Positions 25,051-32,263 of a stretch of 32,263 nt of DNA are shown one piece after another. The stretch comes from Acidobacteriota bacterium (GTDB lineage: Bacteria > Acidobacteriota > Terriglobia > Terriglobales > Acidobacteriaceae): NCBI GenBank assembly GCA_021790995.1, contig JAJYFA010000027.1, forward strand, positions 1 through 32,263, read 5' to 3'. The position numbers and the translations under genes are program-made. The notes under the pieces were generated by a model. The model had not been told where the DNA came from, did no database searches, and saw nothing but the letters and a program-made list of their open reading frames with translations. How positions within the stretch are numbered: the first letter of the stretch is position 1; each line of letters opens with the position of its first letter.

Positions 25051-25956
25051 ATGGCTATTTCTTCGATGACGGGATTTGCGCGCGTGCAGGCCCGCGTGGC
25101 GGTGAACGGCGAGGAGCAGCTCAGTTACACACTTACGGTAAAGAGCGTCAACCATCGGTTTCTCGATCTCCAGTTCAGGCTGCCACCCGGAATGGATGCC
25201 GTGGAGATGGAACTGCGGCGCGTACTGAAGGAGAATCTGATCCGCGGTCACGTGGATCTGGTGCTTGCAGTGGATCGCAACGCGCAGGCGCGGGCGGGAT
25301 ACAATCGTGAGCTGATTGCGGGCTATATCGCCGCATTTGACGCGGCGCAGCGCGAGCACGGGATCGCAGGCGAACCCGACCTGAATGCGGCGCTGCGGTT
25401 GCCGGGAGCTCTCCAGGGAGAAGATCGCCGTGAAGAAGAGACGGCTGCGCTGGCGGCCAGCGTTGTTGAGCAGGTGGGTCCGCTGCTGGCGCAGTTGAAG
25501 GCGATGCGCGCTCGTGAAGGCGAATCGCTGGCGGCGATTCTGCACGGAACGCTGGACCGGCTGGCGGCGGCGACGGCCAGTGTGGCGGAGCTTCGGGGAG
25601 AGATTGAAGATCGATACCGCGAGCGGCTGTCGCAGCGGCTGGCGGCGGTTGTGGGGCCGGAGTTCAACCAGCAGCGGGTGCTTGAGGAAGTAGCGGTGCT
25701 GGTGGAGCGCAGCGATATCAGCGAGGAACTGGCGCGCATGGGGGCGCACATTGAGCACTTCCGCGAACTGCTCGGCGCCGGCGGCGAAGCCGGCAAGAAG
25801 CTCGACTTCCTGCTGCAGGAGATGAACCGCGAGGCCAATACGCTGCTCTCGAAGACGGGTGGCGTGAGCGGGAAGGGAACGCGGATTACCGAACTGGGAC
25901 TGTCCATGAAGGCGGAGATCGAAAAAGCGCGCGAACAGGTGCAGAATGTGGAGTAG
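25051..25956 (+). CDS. yicC: YicC/YloC-family endoribonuclease
   Basis: A 301-residue protein of the YicC family, a cytoplasmic endoribonuclease family linked to sRNA turnover in E. coli. The N-terminal domain opens with ISSMTGFARVQA and continues with TVKSVNHRFLDLQFRLP and ENLIRGHVDLVL. The C-terminal DUF1732 part contains VLVERSDISEELARMGAHI and KKLDFLLQEMNREANTLLSK, the most conserved segment of the family. It begins two bases after the ABC exporter stop, with CAGGAG five bases before the ATG, so it is translationally linked to it. Downstream is a repeat-rich gap and gmk, and yicC-gmk-rpoZ-coaBC is a common order in several phyla. Confidence 0.93.
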   Translation: MAISSMTGFARVQARVAVNGEEQLSYTLTVKSVNHRFLDLQFRLPPGMDAVEMELRRVLKENLIRGHVDLVLAVDRNAQARAGYNRELIAGYIAAFDAAQREHGIAGEPDLNAALRLPGALQGEDRREEETAALAASVVEQVGPLLAQLKAMRAREGESLAAILHGTLDRLAAATASVAELRGEIEDRYRERLSQRLAAVVGPEFNQQRVLEEVAVLVERSDISEELARMGAHIEHFRELLGAGGEAGKKLDFLLQEMNREANTLLSKTGGVSGKGTRITELGLSMKAEIEKAREQVQNVE

Positions 25957-25964
25957 GACGGGGG

Positions 25965-26065
25965 CTAGGGACTAGGGACTAGGAAATGACCACCTGGTGG
26001 CCGGCAGATCAGACCTGTTCACTGACCACTGATCACTGACCACTTATCACTGATCACCAACCACC
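25965..26065. repeat. Low-complexity intergenic repeats between yicC and gmk
   Basis: Two simple repeats follow each other. First CTAGGGA occurs in tandem (25965-25971, 25972-25978, then CTAGG). Next 26019-26065 is built from variants of TCACTGACCACTGATCAC. This sort of short degenerate repeat is not coding and has no palindromic CRISPR-like unit. It sits immediately before the gmk ribosome binding region, so its copy number could influence gmk expression; this is inference. Confidence 0.65.
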
Positions 26066-26089
26066 GGACGGAGAGGCATCGACAGGACT

Positions 26090-26830
26090 TTGGCAGGCAT
26101 ACTATTCATCATTTCGGCGCCGTCTGGATCCGGCAAGAGCACGCTGGTGGCTGAGCTGCGCAAGCAGGTGAGCGGCATCGATTTTGCCATCTCGTGGACG
26201 ACGCGCGCGCCGCGCGGGTCGGAAGAAGATGGGCGCGAGTACCACTTCACGGCGCGCGAGGAGTTCCTGCGCATGGTGGATGCGGGAATGTTTCTGGAGC
26301 ACGCGGAGGTTTTCGGCAAGATGTACGGGACATCGCGCCAGTCGCTCGACGAGGCTCTGGCCGCGGGCCACGACTTGATGCTCGACATCGACGTGCAGGG
26401 CGCGGCGCAGGTGCGGGCCAAGATGCCGGAGGCGGTGAGCATCTTTGTTGTGCCGCCGAATCCAAAGGTTCTGCGCACACGGCTGCGCAACCGAAGCCGC
26501 GCAGAAGGCGTGATGAATGAAGGTGAGCTGTATCGCCGTCTGAGCGAGGCCAGCCACGAGATTGAGAAATATCGCGAGTACAGCTATATTCTCATCAACG
26601 ACGTTCTCGACCGGACGGTCGCTCAACTGGAAGCCATTGTGCTGGCAGAACGCTACTATCGCAATGGAGAGCCTATTGCTTACCGTTCCCGTCGGACGTT
26701 GGAGGTAGCCGCGGCCTGTTTGCTCTCGAATTCCCAGGAGCGGCTCAAACCTGTGCTGGAGGCCTTTGGCATTGATGGAAGCCCCGACCAGCAACAGCTT
26801 CTCTTTGGAGCAGAGTCCGATGACGATTGA
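26090..26830 (+). CDS. gmk: Guanylate kinase
   Basis: A 246-residue guanylate kinase that phosphorylates GMP and dGMP to the diphosphates using ATP. The P-loop is ISAPSGSGKSTLVAEL, the GMP-binding part is SWTTRAPRGSEEDGREYHF with VFGKMYGTSRQSL, LDIDVQGAAQVRAKMP follows, and the lid is LRTRLRNRSRAEG with a DVLDRTVAQLEAIV ending. The C-terminus (about 205-246) is longer than in E. coli Gmk (207 residues) by about 40 residues. The only usable start in frame after the last upstream stop is a TTG at 26090, which yields the typical MAGILFIISAPSGSG opening. A GAGAGG and an AGGA lie upstream with imperfect spacing. The gene overlaps rpoZ by 11 bases. Confidence 0.92.
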   Translation: MAGILFIISAPSGSGKSTLVAELRKQVSGIDFAISWTTRAPRGSEEDGREYHFTAREEFLRMVDAGMFLEHAEVFGKMYGTSRQSLDEALAAGHDLMLDIDVQGAAQVRAKMPEAVSIFVVPPNPKVLRTRLRNRSRAEGVMNEGELYRRLSEASHEIEKYREYSYILINDVLDRTVAQLEAIVLAERYYRNGEPIAYRSRRTLEVAAACLLSNSQERLKPVLEAFGIDGSPDQQQLLFGAESDDD

Positions 26831-27053
26831 GACCAATTTCGATTCGAACTACCGCAAGGTGCTGGTGGCGGCCCGCCGCGCACGGCAACTGCAGAACGGC
26901 TCGCATGCGCTTGTTCCGGCTCGATCAAACAAGGTATGCCGGATTGCGCAGGATGAGATTGACGCAGGGAAGATCGCCTACGTGAAGAAGGCGGATGCCG
27001 AAGTGGTCAAACCGCTGGTGGAAGGTCCGGCGATTCCGATCCTGCTGAGCTGA
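26820..27053 (+). CDS. rpoZ: RNA polymerase omega subunit
   Basis: A 77-residue omega subunit, which supports assembly of RNA polymerase around the beta-prime subunit. It shows the usual conserved helical core: FDSNYRKVLVAARRARQLQN, then ALVPARSNKVCRIAQDEIDAGKI. The start ATG at 26820 overlaps the end of gmk by 11 bases and is preceded by GGAG nine bases away; a longer in-frame reading from 26766 would overlap gmk further and is rejected. gmk and rpoZ are neighbours in many bacteria, and both relate to guanine nucleotides through (p)ppGpp responses. The C-terminus is short (VVKPLVEGPAIPILLS). Confidence 0.9.
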   Translation: MTIETNFDSNYRKVLVAARRARQLQNGSHALVPARSNKVCRIAQDEIDAGKIAYVKKADAEVVKPLVEGPAIPILLS

Positions 27054-27057
27054 AAAC

Positions 27058-27195
27058 AGGTTTCAGGTGCCAGTGGTCAGGTGTCAGTGGGCGGCATCTC
27101 GTTGAATGTCCGCAGCTTCTTCACTCGCCGTCGAGTGGGGCGCGTCGGCAGATTAGACAATGCATCGCCGGAGCGGAGCCTGACACCTGAAACCT
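27058..27195. repeat. 138-bp segment bounded by 16-bp inverted repeats
   Basis: AGGTTTCAGGTGCCAG (27058-27073) and CTGACACCTGAAACCT (27180-27195) are complements over 15 of 16 bases. The word AGGTGTCAG recurs at 27079-27087, and a hairpin CACTCG-CCGT-CGAGTG occupies 27122-27137. The segment fills nearly the whole gap between rpoZ and coaBC. It could be a small non-autonomous repeat, or a large stem structure acting as terminator. No coding capacity is visible. Confidence 0.5.
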
Positions 27196-27211
27196 CCTCT
27201 ACAATGAAGCT

Positions 27212-28525
27212 ATGAGAGTCACCGTCGGCGTGTCGGGGGGAATTGCCGCGTACAAGGCGGCGGAACTGGTGCGCGCTCTGCAGCGGCAATCGGTGGAAGT
27301 GCATGTGGTGATGACGGATGCAGCGCAGAGGTTTGTGCAGCCGCTGACCTTCGCCGCGCTCACGGGACACAAGGTGATTACCAGCCTGTGGAGCGAATCG
27401 GACGCGGGCGAGGGCGCTGCCGAGCAAAACGGCATTGACCATATTGCCGAGGCGCAATGGTGCGACGCGCTCGTTGTGGCTCCAGCCACGGCCAACACCC
27501 TGGCCAGGTTTGCGCACGGCATTGCAGACGATTTCCTGGCCACAATGTATCTGGCCACCACAGCGCCGGTCCTTGTCGCTCCGGCGATGAATGTAAACAT
27601 GTGGAATCACGCGGCGACGCAGGCGAACCTTGAGATTTTGCGCCAGCGCGGCGTGGGAATCATCGAGCCAGGGACGGGCGATCTGGCCTGCGGCATGGTG
27701 GGCGCGGGGCGCATGGCGGAGCCGGAGACGATCGCCGATGCGGTGATGAGAACGCTCGGGCGGCGGCACGATCTGCGGGGCGAAGTGGTGCTGGTTACCG
27801 CAGGCGGCACACGCGAGGCGCTCGATCCGGTGCGATTCATCGGGAACCGTTCGAGCGGCAAGATGGGCTATGCGCTGGCCGAGGCCGCGCGCTGCCGGGG
27901 AGCGAAGGTGATTCTCGTCAGCGGACCCTCGGCGCTGCACGCGCCGCCGCATTGCGAGCTGATGAAGGTGACAACGGCGGATGAGATGCGTGGCGCGGTT
28001 CTGGAGCGCATGAACGAGGCTACGCTTGTGATCAAGGCCGCGGCGGTGGCCGATTACCGGCCGGTGGCGGTTTCCGCGCGGAAGCTCAAGCGCACCGGGC
28101 CGTTGATGCTGGAGTTGGCGCCAACTGAGGACATTCTGGCCGAGGTGGTGCGGCGGCGGCGGCCTGGGCAGCTCATTGTGGGCTTTGCCGCAGAGACGGA
28201 AAATCGCATGGAAAACGGTCGCGCCAAGCTGCTCTCGAAGGGCGCGGACGCGATTGTGGTGAACGATGTGGCCCAGGAGGGTGTGGGAATTGACGCTGAT
28301 ACCAACGCAGCGACATTCCTGACGCGCTCCACGGCCCTGGAACTGCCCGAGATGCCGAAGCGTCAGTTGGCGGATCGCATTCTGGACGAGATTCTGATCC
28401 TGCGCCGGCCACGGCCTCTGGTGGTTGAGTTCGATGTGGAGCAGGAGACACACTTCGCGCAGGAGCGCGTGCGGAGCGAGAGCCTTCCGGCAGGCGGCGC
28501 ACGCCGGCAGATTATCGTGGAGTAG
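27212..28525 (+). CDS. coaBC: Bifunctional CoaBC (phosphopantothenoylcysteine synthetase/decarboxylase)
   Basis: A 437-residue enzyme making 4'-phosphopantetheine for coenzyme A. The N-terminal CoaC flavoprotein opens VTVGVSGGIAAYKAAELVR, has the catalytic-type His in IDHIAEAQWCDALVVAPATA, PAMNVNMWNHAATQ, and Cys160 in GDLACGMVGAGRMAEPE. The C-terminal CoaB half shows VLVTAGGTREALDPVRFIGN, RSSGKMGYALAEAA, and DAIVVNDVAQEGVGIDADTN. Lengths match typical fused CoaBC (about 400 residues), with a modest charged tail. ATG 27212 lacks a strong binding site; TACAAT nine bases before it looks like a -10 box, so the mRNA could be leaderless. The next gene follows after three bases. Confidence 0.93.
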   Translation: MRVTVGVSGGIAAYKAAELVRALQRQSVEVHVVMTDAAQRFVQPLTFAALTGHKVITSLWSESDAGEGAAEQNGIDHIAEAQWCDALVVAPATANTLARFAHGIADDFLATMYLATTAPVLVAPAMNVNMWNHAATQANLEILRQRGVGIIEPGTGDLACGMVGAGRMAEPETIADAVMRTLGRRHDLRGEVVLVTAGGTREALDPVRFIGNRSSGKMGYALAEAARCRGAKVILVSGPSALHAPPHCELMKVTTADEMRGAVLERMNEATLVIKAAAVADYRPVAVSARKLKRTGPLMLELAPTEDILAEVVRRRRPGQLIVGFAAETENRMENGRAKLLSKGADAIVVNDVAQEGVGIDADTNAATFLTRSTALELPEMPKRQLADRILDEILILRRPRPLVVEFDVEQETHFAQERVRSESLPAGGARRQIIVE

Positions 28526-28528
28526 CGT

Positions 28529-29407
28529 ATGCCGCGTCTGATCGATTCTGCCGCTCGTGAGGCGCTGGCAGAGCGCCTGCGCTTTTATCGCGACCTGGCG
28601 CTGACAGATTTCTATCACAGGGATGTGGAGCCGGTTGCGGTAAGCGACGTGGCCTTGGAGGCTGCGGTCGCGCCTGCGGTGGTGGCGGCGAAGCCAGCGT
28701 CCGCGCAGGCGGCAGCGACGCGAACTGCGGCTGAGATGCCGGCGCAGGAGCCAAATCATTTCGGAGAGGAACCCACTATCAAGACTCGTAGAGTTTTTCA
28801 CGCGCCGGAGATAGGCGCTGTTGTTCCGGCCGGGGAGCGCGCCGCGGCCTTGCAGGCGATTCGCGACGAGATCGGTGATTGCACGCGCTGCGCGTTGCAC
28901 AAGGGGCGTAACAAGCTGGTGTTTGGCGACGGCGCGCCCACGGCGCGGCTGATGTTTGTGGGCGAAGGGCCGGGCGCCGACGAGGACGCGCAGGGGCTGC
29001 CGTTTGTGGGCCGCGCCGGGCAACTGCTGAACAATATGATCGCCGCGATGGGCCTCAAGCGCGAGGAGTGCTACATCGCCAATGTGGTCAAGTGCCGTCC
29101 GCCGGGCAACCGCGCGCCGGAACCAGATGAGGCCAATACCTGCTCGCCGTTTCTGTTTCGGCAAATCGATGTGGTGCGGCCGCAGGTGCTGGTGGCGCTG
29201 GGCGCGACCGCAGCCACGTATCTCCTGGGCGCGCGGCAGCCACTGGCTGGATTGCGCGGCCGCGTGCACGCCTTTCGCGGCACGAGCCTGATCGTGACGT
29301 ATCACCCGGCGTTTCTGCTGCGTGACCCGCGACAGAAGAAGGAAGCGTGGGCGGATCTGCAGATTGCGATGAAGGAACTAGGGCTGAAGGTGCCTAAGCG
29401 GGGGTGA
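28529..29407 (+). CDS. Type 4 uracil-DNA glycosylase with N-terminal extension
   Basis: A 292-residue family 4 (Fe-S) uracil-DNA glycosylase, which removes uracil from DNA in base-excision repair. The four cluster cysteines are Cys118, Cys121, Cys189 and Cys205. The active-site segment is [20 protein letters not shown], with the second motif [15 protein letters not shown] around His259. The core covers about 105-290. Residues 1-104 form an extension: a charged helix, then an Ala/Val-rich low-complexity linker. Usual family members are near 200-220 residues. GGAG six bases before the ATG sets the start, three bases after coaBC, so the two are probably one transcript. It faces ppgK tail to tail. 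Confidence 0.92.
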   Translation: MPRLIDSAAREALAERLRFYRDLALTDFYHRDVEPVAVSDVALEAAVAPAVVAAKPASAQAAATRTAAEMPAQEPNHFGEEPTIKTRRVFHAPEIGAVVPAGERAAALQAIRDEIGDCTRCALHKGRNKLVFGDGAPTARLMFVGEGPGADEDAQGLPFVGRAGQLLNNMIAAMGLKREECYIANVVKCRPPGNRAPEPDEANTCSPFLFRQIDVVRPQVLVALGATAATYLLGARQPLAGLRGRVHAFRGTSLIVTYHPAFLLRDPRQKKEAWADLQIAMKELGLKVPKRG

Positions 29408-29501
29408 GGGAACGGTCACGCTGCGCGCAATTGCTTCACTTTGATCCTTAGATAAGTATTTGAATGCTTGCGCGTAATTGTCTGTGCGCAAAGCTGCATG
29501 T

Positions 29502-30251
29502 TCATTCCCGCCACAACGCTACGCCGCCGTAGATGCCCTGGTCATTGGAGACGATGGAGACGTTTTTCGGCAGCTTGAAGTTGATTTTACTTGTGTGGCC
29601 GCCGCCGAGGTAGAGGTGGTCCCAGTTGAAGGTAGCGGCGGTTTGTGCGATGGCTTCCTGGAGATATTTGTTCCAGAGCCGCTTGCCGTAGTGGGCGAGC
29701 GCCTTCTTGCCCAGGTAATCCTCGTAGGTTTTTCGGCGCCAGGGATGGTGGCCGAATTCGAGCCCGGGACACAGCTTGCCGTCGGTAAAGAGCGCCGAGC
29801 CAATGCCGGTGCCGAGGGTGAGGATCAGTTCCACACCGTGCCCTTTGATGGCTCCGTAACCCTGCACCGATGCGTCGTTGGCTACGCGGACCGGCTTCTT
29901 CCATCGCTTTTCGAGTTCGCGTTGGAGAGGGAAGTTGGCCCACTTTGGATGCAGGTTCATGGCGATGAATGTGATGCCGCGCTTGGTAACGCCGGGAAAT
30001 CCGACCGAAACGCGATCGAAGCCGGGCAGGCGGGCGCGCATCTCATCGAGGACGCGCAAGACCGCCAGAGGCGTGGCGACTGCAGGCGTGAGGATGCGCT
30101 CGCGAGGGCTGATGGGCTTGCCGCGCGTGCTCAGTAGCATGGCTTTGATGCCGGAGCCGCCGATGTCGATGGAGAGCGTGACGGGGAACGATGCGGAACG
30201 TTTGGGGATCTTCGGTATGGGGACGGTAGAGGTAGCGGCCATTGATCTCAT
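29502..30251 (-). CDS. ppgK: ROK-family polyphosphate glucokinase
   Basis: A 249-residue sugar kinase of the ROK/actin fold. Phosphate 1 is LSIDIGGSGIKAMLLS, phosphate 2 is LILTLGTGIGSALFTDG, ND-A in VRVANDASVQGYGA provides the catalytic Asp, and GLEFGHHPW takes the place of the ROK E-x-G-H sugar site. The segment RKTYEDYLGKKALAHYGKRL and FNWDHLYLGGGHTSKI fit polyphosphate/ATP glucokinases rather than ROK repressors, because no N-terminal DNA-binding domain is present. It phosphorylates glucose with polyphosphate, ATP or both; donor use cannot be read from sequence. Start options are ATG 30251 and 30242; no clear binding site. It is divergent from priA across about 165 bp. Confidence 0.83.
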   Translation of the reverse strand: MRSMAATSTVPIPKIPKRSASFPVTLSIDIGGSGIKAMLLSTRGKPISPRERILTPAVATPLAVLRVLDEMRARLPGFDRVSVGFPGVTKRGITFIAMNLHPKWANFPLQRELEKRWKKPVRVANDASVQGYGAIKGHGVELILTLGTGIGSALFTDGKLCPGLEFGHHPWRRKTYEDYLGKKALAHYGKRLWNKYLQEAIAQTAATFNWDHLYLGGGHTSKINFKLPKNVSIVSNDQGIYGGVALWRE

Positions 30252-30415
30252 TAGAGTGCATTTTACTGAATGAAGCGGTGCGAGGTGTAGCGGACGGATG
30301 AGCGGGATAAAGATGCTGCAGAACGGCTGAGTGAGCCGAACCGTTGATTCTGAAGTAGATTTCGGCTGGTTCTGCTGGTCGGCAGCTCCATCCCCTACAC
30401 TGAATTCTGTCTCCC
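30252..30415. promoter_or_regulatory. Divergent gap between ppgK and priA
   Basis: This 164-bp gap must hold the two divergent promoters. I see no strong -35/-10 pair, no Shine-Dalgarno sequence for either gene and no clear symmetric site. Both genes may use leaderless or weakly led transcripts. Confidence 0.35.
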
Positions 30416-32263
30416 ATGGCCTCCTATTGCGAAGTCGCGCTGCCGGTGCCGCTGGACCACACCTTTACTTACGGCGTGCGGCCGGGGCAGTCGCCGCGGC
30501 GCGGGGCGCGGGTGATTGTGCCCTTTCGCAACGAGAAGCTGATCGGCGTGGTGACGTCGACGGAGGACAAGGCTGCGCCGGATTTCACGGTGCGGTTTCT
30601 GGAAGCCGTTCTCGACGAGGAGCCGCTCCTGAGCGAGCACCTGCTGGAACTGGGCGAGTGGGCTGCGCAGTACTATCTGGCGCCGCCGGGCGAGGTGCTG
30701 CGAGCCATGCTGCCGCTGACGGCCGAGGTGCGGCGGACGGTTTACTACCGGATTACAGATTTAGGACGGGATGTGCTGGCTTCGGTAGTGGAGGAAGATG
30801 CGAACGGTGAGGGTTCCCGTCCTTTTCGCAAAGAAAGCGAAAAGGATGGCGCACGGGAACGGGGCTTCAGCGGTCTGACGCAGGGGCATGTGGTGGGCCG
30901 GCGGAGGAGCAAGCTTTCGCGCGAGGGGCAGGACATGGAGCGGCGGGTGCTGGAGCGGCTGGCTGCTGGCGAGCCGGTGAAGGTATCCACGCTGCGGACG
31001 GCCACGGCTGCCTCGTTGCCTGCGCTGGCTGCGATGCTGCGCAAGAAGTGGATTGCGCGCGAGACCGCGGCAGCCGAACGCGATGCGCGGCGGATAGAGC
31101 GATTTGCTGTGCTGATTCCCGATGCGCGCCTGCCCAGACTGACCGAAAAGCAGCAGGCGCTTCTGGCGGAGCTTGCGTCACGCGGCGGGGAGGTGCGGCT
31201 GGCGGAGTTGCGGCAGCGCGGGCTGCCTTCGTCGACCCTGCAAACGCTGGTCCGGCGCGGGCTGGTGCGAATTGACGAGCGGCCCGAAGAGTTCCGCCTG
31301 GGAGGATTGACGCCGGCAGCGGCGCCGTTTGCTCTGAATGCGGCGCAGAAGGGCGCGCTGGAGACGATCGGCTCTGCGCTGGGAACGTTTCAGCCTTTTC
31401 TGCTCTATGGGGTGACGGGATCAGGGAAGACGGCTGTGTATCTCGCGGCGATGCGGAAGGCGCTGGACCAGGGCATGTCGGCCATTCTGCTGGTGCCGGA
31501 GATTGGGCTGACACCGCAGACGGCGGGGCTGCTGGATGCTGCGTTTGGGCGGAAGGTGGCGCTGCTGCACTCGGCCCTTACGCCCGAGGAGCGCAGCGAA
31601 CAATGGCGGCGGATTCGCCGCGGCGAGGCGCCGATTGTGGTGGGAACGCGATCGGCGATTTTCTGCGCGGCGCCGAATCTGGGGCTGATCCTGGTCGACG
31701 AGGAGCACGACCAGAGCTACAAACAGGAGGAGACGCCGCGCTACAACGCGCGCGACGTGGCCGTGATGCGCGCCAAGCTTGCCGGAGCGGTGGTGGTGAT
31801 GGGCTCGGCCACCCCGTCGCTTGAGAGCTGGCAGAATGCCGAGCGTGGCAAGTACACACGGATCGAGCTCCGCGACCGTGTGATGAATCGGCCGCTGCCG
31901 GAGGTCGAGCTCGTGGACATGCGGCGCGAGTTCCAGGAGACGGGCAAGGATCAGTTATTTTCGCGGTCATTGATCGAACAGACGAAGGCCGCGCTCGATC
32001 GCGGCGAGCAGGCGCTGATTCTGCTGAACCGGCGGGGCTACTCGTTTGCTGTGATGTGCAGGGCCTGCGGGGAAAAGCTGGAGTGCGAGAACTGCGCCAT
32101 TGCTCTGACGCATCACAAGGCGTCGACGGACGACTTGGGAGAAGCTCGGGTGGGGCAGCGGCTGGAGTGCCACTATTGCGGATACAAGCGGACGGTGCCG
32201 GCGAAGTGCCCCAAGTGCGCGAGCGAGCACCTTTACTATCTCGGTGCGGGATCGCAGCAGGGC
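30416..32263 (+). CDS. priA: Primosomal replication helicase PriA, truncated by the window edge
   Basis: An open frame of 616 codons without a stop to the right edge. PriA reloads the replisome at stalled forks. The 3'-DNA-end-binding domain covers about 1-105 (VALPVPLDHTFTYGVRPGQ, then ARVIVPFRNEKLIGVV). The winged helix follows, then the helicase: LLYGVTGSGKTAVYLAAM, LVPEIGLTPQT, VVGTRSAIFCAAPNLG, LILVDEEHDQSYKQEETPRY and MGSATPSLES. The zinc part has CRACG, CENC, CHYCGY and CPKC, eight cysteines in four pairs. The ATG at 30416 has no evident binding site. Residues about 133-149 are encoded by a palindromic insertion in the linker before the winged helix. The missing part is the end of helicase lobe 2 and the C-terminal domain. 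Confidence 0.93.
   Translation, partial: MASYCEVALPVPLDHTFTYGVRPGQSPRRGARVIVPFRNEKLIGVVTSTEDKAAPDFTVRFLEAVLDEEPLLSEHLLELGEWAAQYYLAPPGEVLRAMLPLTAEVRRTVYYRITDLGRDVLASVVEEDANGEGSRPFRKESEKDGARERGFSGLTQGHVVGRRRSKLSREGQDMERRVLERLAAGEPVKVSTLRTATAASLPALAAMLRKKWIARETAAAERDARRIERFAVLIPDARLPRLTEKQQALLAELASRGGEVRLAELRQRGLPSSTLQTLVRRGLVRIDERPEEFRLGGLTPAAAPFALNAAQKGALETIGSALGTFQPFLLYGVTGSGKTAVYLAAMRKALDQGMSAILLVPEIGLTPQTAGLLDAAFGRKVALLHSALTPEERSEQWRRIRRGEAPIVVGTRSAIFCAAPNLGLILVDEEHDQSYKQEETPRYNARDVAVMRAKLAGAVVVMGSATPSLESWQNAERGKYTRIELRDRVMNRPLPEVELVDMRREFQETGKDQLFSRSLIEQTKAALDRGEQALILLNRRGYSFAVMCRACGEKLECENCAIALTHHKASTDDLGEARVGQRLECHYCGYKRTVPAKCPKCASEHLYYLGAGSQQG
30813..30860. repeat. In-frame palindromic element inside priA
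   Basis: The 5' arm GTTCCCGT+CCTTTTCGC (30813-30829) pairs with GCGAAAAGG (30837-30845) and ACGGGAAC (30853-30860), with loop AAAGAAA and a 7-base unpaired ATGGCGC on the 3' side. All 17 pairs are exact. The element is 48 bp long, a multiple of three, and keeps the frame, adding a charged stretch (GSRPFRKESEKDGARER) in the linker after the N-terminal PriA domain. I read it as a dispersed palindromic repeat that has entered a gene. The symmetry is directly visible; its spread in the genome is not. Confidence 0.65.

Noticed and set aside
26019-26065. Repeated TCACTGA words considered as a CRISPR array
   Set aside because: Units are short, overlapping and degenerate with no unique spacers, and there are no cas genes in the window.
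27077-29305. 742-residue open frame on the minus strand
   Set aside because: It is antisense to coaBC and the UDG gene, both with clear domains. Its translation is rich in Arg, His and Gln, as expected for the shadow of GC-rich coding DNA.

Overview
The window most likely comes from a Gram-negative, GC-rich bacterium of the Acidobacteriota (Terriglobia/Acidobacteriaceae type). This is an inference from gene order and gene style: yicC-gmk-rpoZ-coaBC-type 4 UDG followed by ppgK and priA, a fused two-domain 2-oxoacid dehydrogenase E1, an ECF sigma factor carrying its own zinc-finger tail, several small secreted proteins of no known family, and a palindromic repeat lying in frame inside priA. TolC, RND pump, GmhB and an MsbA-type exporter show an outer membrane. 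No rRNA, tRNA, CRISPR array or intact mobile element was found.

Layout. 1-3260: a PadR-type regulator behind two inverted repeats; a stand-alone relative of the molybdenum-cofactor sulfurase aminotransferase domain; an FmdB-type zinc ribbon protein; and a 300-bp divergent control region with four symmetric sites, one matching TGTGA-N6-TCACA. 3260-10104: an efflux operon tolC-mfp-rnd with ATGA overlaps, followed without a break by a DUF2892 membrane protein, a class I methyltransferase and a small CPxC protein. 10166-11086: ECF sigma factor with fused zf-HC2 domain. 11087-12940: about 1.85 kb of decayed DNA with an IS5-type transposase C-terminus on the minus strand, possibly a second decayed transposase on the plus strand, and a 9-bp-arm inverted repeat just before the next gene. 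12941-20177: secreted GH20 beta-N-acetylhexosaminidase, pdxT (without pdxS beside it), a YyaL/SPATA20-type thioredoxin-fold protein, a MscS channel, and two tandem small secreted paralogues.

20292-25048: fused E1 alpha-beta, then gmhB on the minus strand next to an MsbA-like ABC exporter on the plus strand, both suggesting envelope/LPS work. 25051-29407: plus-strand housekeeping run yicC, gmk (TTG start), rpoZ, coaBC and a type 4 uracil-DNA glycosylase, interrupted by two short repeat-rich gaps. 29502-32263: a ROK-family (polyphosphate-type) glucokinase divergent from priA, which runs off the right edge after 616 codons with no stop.

The most unusual signals are: (1) a 48-bp imperfect palindrome inserted in frame in the linker region of priA; (2) inverted repeats sharing GATGCA/TGCATC half-sites before the PadR gene and again, 12 kb away, before the hexosaminidase gene; (3) the cluster of symmetric sites in front of the efflux operon; (4) the sigma/anti-sigma-like fusion; (5) the pair of small secreted paralogues sharing a helical C-terminal segment.
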